A DNA stretch of 64,000 nucleotides from Proluteimonas luteida (lineage in GTDB: Bacteria; Pseudomonadota; Gammaproteobacteria; Xanthomonadales; Xanthomonadaceae), in the NCBI RefSeq assembly GCF_021191695.1, contig NZ_JAIWPT010000001.1, positions 186,001-250,000 of the forward strand, read 5' to 3'. Position 1 is the first letter of the stretch, and every line of letters begins with the position of its first letter. Shown here one piece after another: positions 61,701-64,000 of this stretch. The translations under genes were made by a program, and so were the position numbers. Under the pieces are notes generated by a model. That model saw only the letters and a program-made list of their open reading frames with translations, made no database searches and had not been told where the DNA came from.

Positions 61701-61803
61701 CGCAGGCCTTGGCGCGCAGGAACAGTTGCTTGGCCGTCGCCGCGCCGCGCAGGAAGCTGAAATCCGACAGGCAGTGCAGTTCGGCATAGGCGGGCGCGTT
61801 CAT
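58726..61803 (-). CDS. dnaE2: Error-prone DNA polymerase DnaE2
   Basis: A 1025-aa C-family polymerase, the translesion alpha subunit of the mutasome. The N-terminal PHP domain begins at [18 protein letters not shown]; palm catalytic acidic residues are in [16 protein letters not shown]; finger and OB-fold regions follow. The ATG at 61803 overlaps the ImuB stop (ATGA). Length fits DnaE2 (about 1030-1080). Expected to be SOS-induced. Confidence 0.94.
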   Translation of the reverse strand: MNAPAYAELHCLSDFSFLRGAATAKQLFLRAKACGYSALAITDECSLAGIVRAFEAARDTGVPLIVGSEFTLVDGTRFVLLVEDQAGYETLCALITTGRRAAKKGEYRLTQADFARPLPGLIALWLPGSIPAPEHGHWIRRTFANAWLAVELHRDRDDATRLRELLALADDTGLRPVAAGDVHMDIKRRRALQDTLAAIRHCVPVADAGEYLFRNGERHLRKRDVIAKAYPPELVAETVAIAARCTFRLDQLQYRYPKELTPNDETPASWLRKLTEDGIRWRWPQGETPKVRKLIEHELELISELQYEAYFLTVHDLVRYARSVGILCQGRGSAANSAVCFALGVTEVDPTHMQLLMERFISKERNEPPDIDIDFEHERREEVMQYIYNKYGRDRAALTANVICYRGRSAARDVAKALGFPLDQVNALSDCFDWWQSDAPPAERLIEAGFDPDTPIMRRLIHLTGELLDHPRHLSQHVGGFVISDAPLTSLVPTENAAMADRTVIQWNKDDLDVLGLLKVDCLALGMLTCVRKALDLLRAHRGRDLTPATIPADDPATYAMIQKADTVGVFQIESRAQMSMLPRMKPKVFYDLVIEVAIVRPGPIQGKMVHPYLRRRQGLEPVTYPSEDLREVFERTLGVPLFQEQVMKLAIIAAGYTPGEADQLRRSMAAWKRHGDMEVHHQRITEGMLARGYTPEFAAQLFEQIKGFASYGFPESHACSFALITYVSCWLKCHEPAAFTCALLNAQPMGFYSASSLLQDIRRHGVEIREVDATRSDWDNTLEGGTPGGEQPAIRLGFRQIKGFAEEAGHRISAARQQRPFTSVADLCVRAALDDRASSLLAEAGALKSLIGHRHDARWAVAGLEPQRPLFDHSPEEAEVALPVPTTGQDAAADYRSLGLTLGAHPVSLLRERLRRERCLGSVDLQTRKHGSRLRAAGLVTMRQRPATASGAVFVTLEDEGGVINVVVWRDLAERQRRELVGSRLLAVDGKWERVDGVEHLIASRLHDMTPLLGTLETRSRDFR

Positions 61804-63215
61804 GCGAACCAGCCCTGCAGCATCCAATGGCCGGTTTCGTCCACGGGTGCGAACGCCCAGGCGCGCTGGCCGAGCGAGGTTTCCAGCACGTAGTAGTCGC
61901 GCTTTGCGTCCTCGCCGTCCCACCATCCCGATTCCAGCCGCTCGGGACCGGACAGGACCCGTGGCGCCGGATCGCGCAGCGGGATGGGGTGAGGCAGCAG
62001 CCACGCCGGACGCGGTGGCCGGTCGAGCATCGGCGTGAGTTTGCCGTCGTCGTCGAGTTTCCACGCGCGCTCGGGCCGCGGGTCGGTGGCCTCCGTGACG
62101 CGGTAGACCGCGTCACTGCCGAGGCGCGCGCGCAGGCGTTCGCGTAATTGTTCCCACGGCACGGCACCGGCGGGTTGCTCGTCGAACAGGTCGCGACCGG
62201 CCGGTACGAACGGCGGCAGTTGCCTGGCGATCAGCCGCAGTGCCACGACCGGCGCCGGGATCTCCGCGCGTTCGAGCCGGCCGCGGGTCAGCTCGAACAG
62301 CATCGCCGGGTCGCGCTCGGCCGCGAGCAGTCCGACCTCGACCGGCGTCGGGGGATGGCCCTCGTGTTCGAGCCGCAGCACGAACTGCTGCACGCCGCCG
62401 TCGCGGCCGGCGAGGTAAGCGGCCAGGTCCGCTGTGAGCCGTCGGACGGGGAACAGCAGCGCCTGGTGCTGTTCGACCTCGTATGAAAGCTCCACGCGCA
62501 GATCAAACATGTCCGGTGGGCGGTAGTAGCCGAGCAGCTCCGGCGCATCGCCGCGCATGCGGTCGAGGTGGTCGAGCAGGCCTTGGCCGAAACGTCGGCG
62601 CAGGCCATCGCGGGGCAGGGCGAACAGCTGCCGCAGCTGACGGATACCGACGTGGTGCAGCTTGTCGCCGGCGTCGTCCGGCAGCGCGGCACGCCGGACC
62701 GGCACACTGCCGAGTGCGTTGCTCAGCTGTTCGTGCTGGAGCACCGCGAGGCCGTCGCGAACGCTTGCCAGCACGCGTGCGGCGCGAGGCGTCGGGGCCA
62801 GTGCGATCTGGTGTCGGAAGCCCAGCGCTTGCAGGTCGGCGCGCAGCTGCGCCTCGAACTGCGGCCACGGGCCGATGATGCTGAAGCTGCCTTCGGCCTC
62901 GAGCAGGATGCAGCCTGGCCAGCCGGCGTAGACCTGCGAGCTGTAGCGGTAGGCCCAGGCGGCAAGGAAGCACTGCCAGCGTTCGGCCTCGCGCGGATCG
63001 TGTTCGACCACGGCGAAGTCATGGACGATCGCCTGCGCCAGGGTCATCCGCTGGCCGGCGCGCAGTCCCGCCTGCGCGGCCGCGTCGTTGATGGCGATCA
63101 ACTCGCGGCGCTGCGGATGGCCACCAACGATCGCCAGCGGCTTCTCAGGTTCGGGGTAACGGCGAAGGACACTGTCCAATGCCAGCTGCGGCAGCCAGAT
63201 GCAAGCCCACAACAT
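61800..63215 (-). CDS. imuB: ImuB, Y-family polymerase-like protein
   Basis: A 471-aa Y-family homologue ([19 protein letters not shown]). The usual catalytic acidic triad of DinB is not obvious, as is known for ImuB, which bridges DnaE2, ImuA and the sliding clamp rather than polymerising. A clamp-binding motif could not be placed. Coupled to dnaE2 by overlap; 9 bp behind imuA. Confidence 0.9.
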   Translation of the reverse strand: MLWACIWLPQLALDSVLRRYPEPEKPLAIVGGHPQRRELIAINDAAAQAGLRAGQRMTLAQAIVHDFAVVEHDPREAERWQCFLAAWAYRYSSQVYAGWPGCILLEAEGSFSIIGPWPQFEAQLRADLQALGFRHQIALAPTPRAARVLASVRDGLAVLQHEQLSNALGSVPVRRAALPDDAGDKLHHVGIRQLRQLFALPRDGLRRRFGQGLLDHLDRMRGDAPELLGYYRPPDMFDLRVELSYEVEQHQALLFPVRRLTADLAAYLAGRDGGVQQFVLRLEHEGHPPTPVEVGLLAAERDPAMLFELTRGRLERAEIPAPVVALRLIARQLPPFVPAGRDLFDEQPAGAVPWEQLRERLRARLGSDAVYRVTEATDPRPERAWKLDDDGKLTPMLDRPPRPAWLLPHPIPLRDPAPRVLSGPERLESGWWDGEDAKRDYYVLETSLGQRAWAFAPVDETGHWMLQGWFA

Positions 63216-63224
63216 GCGCGCGCG

Positions 63225-63833
63225 TCACTGCAGCAGCGCGAATGCGCGTGCCGGCGGGTTGCCACCGCGGCACTTGCGGATGCGCACCTGGCGGTCGACC
63301 TGGATCTCCAGCCTCAGCGCTGCCGGCGAGGCCTGTTCGGCGTGCCTGCGATCGCGGATCGCGAACCCGAGTGCGGCGCCGGTGTCGGCGGCGACCTGCA
63401 GCCGGCGCAGGGCATGGTGGTCGGCCTTCTGCGGCCAGCCGACCACCGCTGCGCAGCTTCCTGAGCGCAGGCATTGCTCGAACGCCCACAGTGCCTGCTT
63501 TGGGTCGGCGTCGATGATTTCCAGGTGCGGTAACTGCACGCCGCCGCTGCGCCACGCGGGCGCATACGGGATGTAGGGCGGGGCGACCAGCACCACGCGC
63601 TGCTGCGCCTGGGTCAGGCGGGCGAGCGTCGGCAGCAGCAGCGCGATCTCGCCGATGCCGTCGGCAGGGAGTAGCAGTTCGGTCAGCGCCCCCTTGGGCC
63701 AGCCGCCGACAGGCAGCGTCTCGTCCAGCTCGGCGAAGCCGGTGGGGATGCCGCGGTCCAATGGACGGGCGATTTCGCCGCGCCAGACATGCTGGGCGGA
63801 CACCAGCTCGTGCAGGCTCAACACTTGGCCCAT
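63225..63833 (-). CDS. imuA: ImuA, RecA-like mutasome component
   Basis: A 202-aa RecA-fold protein lacking most of the Walker A consensus (GGWPKGALTELLLP in its place). It starts directly behind lexA with one base between stop and ATG. Together with ImuB and DnaE2 it drives SOS mutagenesis. Confidence 0.88.
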   Translation of the reverse strand: MGQVLSLHELVSAQHVWRGEIARPLDRGIPTGFAELDETLPVGGWPKGALTELLLPADGIGEIALLLPTLARLTQAQQRVVLVAPPYIPYAPAWRSGGVQLPHLEIIDADPKQALWAFEQCLRSGSCAAVVGWPQKADHHALRRLQVAADTGAALGFAIRDRRHAEQASPAALRLEIQVDRQVRIRKCRGGNPPARAFALLQ

Positions 63834-63834
63834 G

Positions 63835-64000
63835 TCAGCCGCGCCTCAGCAGGCCGCAGTAGATCCCCTCGATCGCGAAGTCTTCGCTGGGGTCGGGGTC
63901 GATCGGCGCGTGGTTCGGATTGCGCGGCAGCAAACGCAAGGTGCGGCCGCGGCGGTACAGCCGCTTGATGGTGATGCCGCTGTCGCCGAGACGCGCAATG
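63835..64000 (-). CDS. lexA: LexA repressor, C-terminal part (cut by window edge)
   Basis: The last 55 codons of a LexA-type S24 peptidase: GDSGITIKRLYRRGRTLRLLPRNP in outline, with the catalytic Lys in TIKRL, then PIDPDPSEDFAIEGIYCGLLR. The start, HTH and the operon's SOS box lie outside the window. Typical first gene of the lexA-imuA-imuB-dnaE2 operon. Confidence 0.9.
   Translation of the reverse strand, partial: IARLGDSGITIKRLYRRGRTLRLLPRNPNHAPIDPDPSEDFAIEGIYCGLLRRG

Noticed and set aside
59599..61893. 764-codon forward open frame opposite dnaE2
   Set aside because: DnaE2 is unmistakable on the reverse strand; this is a shadow.

Overview
The window is GC-rich, densely coded proteobacterial DNA. 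Gene content points to the Xanthomonadaceae/Lysobacteraceae (Xanthomonas, Lysobacter, Luteimonas and relatives): xanthomonin-like lasso peptide precursors, FecI/FecR/TonB-receptor signalling sets, and a lexA-imuA-imuB-dnaE2 mutagenesis cassette. This is inference from gene families; no rRNA or tRNA gene was recognised, and no CRISPR array.

Region 1 (1-1.7 kb) is the tail of an unknown gene and a self-regulated SDR-TetR pair. Region 2 (1.9-25.0 kb) is the core of the window: two tandem, paralogous lasso peptide clusters. Cluster 1 (1.9-12.5 kb) reads ECF sigma, FecR, B1 (reverse), TonB receptor, isopeptidase, C1 and precursor A1 (reverse), GntR-type regulator (reverse). Cluster 2 (13.6-25.0 kb) reads ECF sigma, FecR, TonB receptor, C2-B2-A2 (reverse), isopeptidase, a second precursor A3 (reverse), GntR-type regulator (reverse). 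The three precursors are 49-50 aa. A1 should give an 8-residue ring and A2 and A3 the rare 7-residue ring. Neither cluster has an ABC exporter; each has an exported serine isopeptidase and a receptor with a signalling domain, suggesting that the peptide is taken back up, sensed and opened in the periplasm. Each ECF sigma appears to have its own promoter motif (TGGGGGAAAC-N13-CTCCTTG in cluster 1, CCGTAGGGA-N13-GGCATCA in cluster 2). The precursor promoters share one sigma70-like geometry but carry different upstream operators, so the two systems look wired in parallel and insulated.

Region 3 (25.4-28.8 kb) has an acetyltransferase with an Eco1/ESCO-like zinc finger and a two-gene ATPase/HNH pair that looks like a Septu defence system. 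Region 4 (29.1-31.7 kb and 48.9-58.7 kb) is a genomic-island module (gp3-like protein, SbcD-like and SbcC-like proteins, RadC, several small plasmid/ICE-type proteins) whose genes are mostly headed by strong GC hairpins. The two halves are separated by about 17 kb that contains decayed pieces of the same SbcD/101-aa/SbcC genes at 32.6, 34.1 and 36.1 kb. Between and after those pieces lie ordinary chromosomal-type genes: cyclopropane fatty acid synthase, GNAT, dual-specificity phosphatase, LysR, a NarL-type response regulator with a hybrid-propeller histidine kinase, a HlyD/ABC-2 permease export operon without an ATPase, and aldehyde and alcohol dehydrogenases.

Region 5 (58.7-64.0 kb, reverse strand) is lexA (cut by the window edge), imuA, imuB and dnaE2, a translationally coupled SOS mutagenesis operon.
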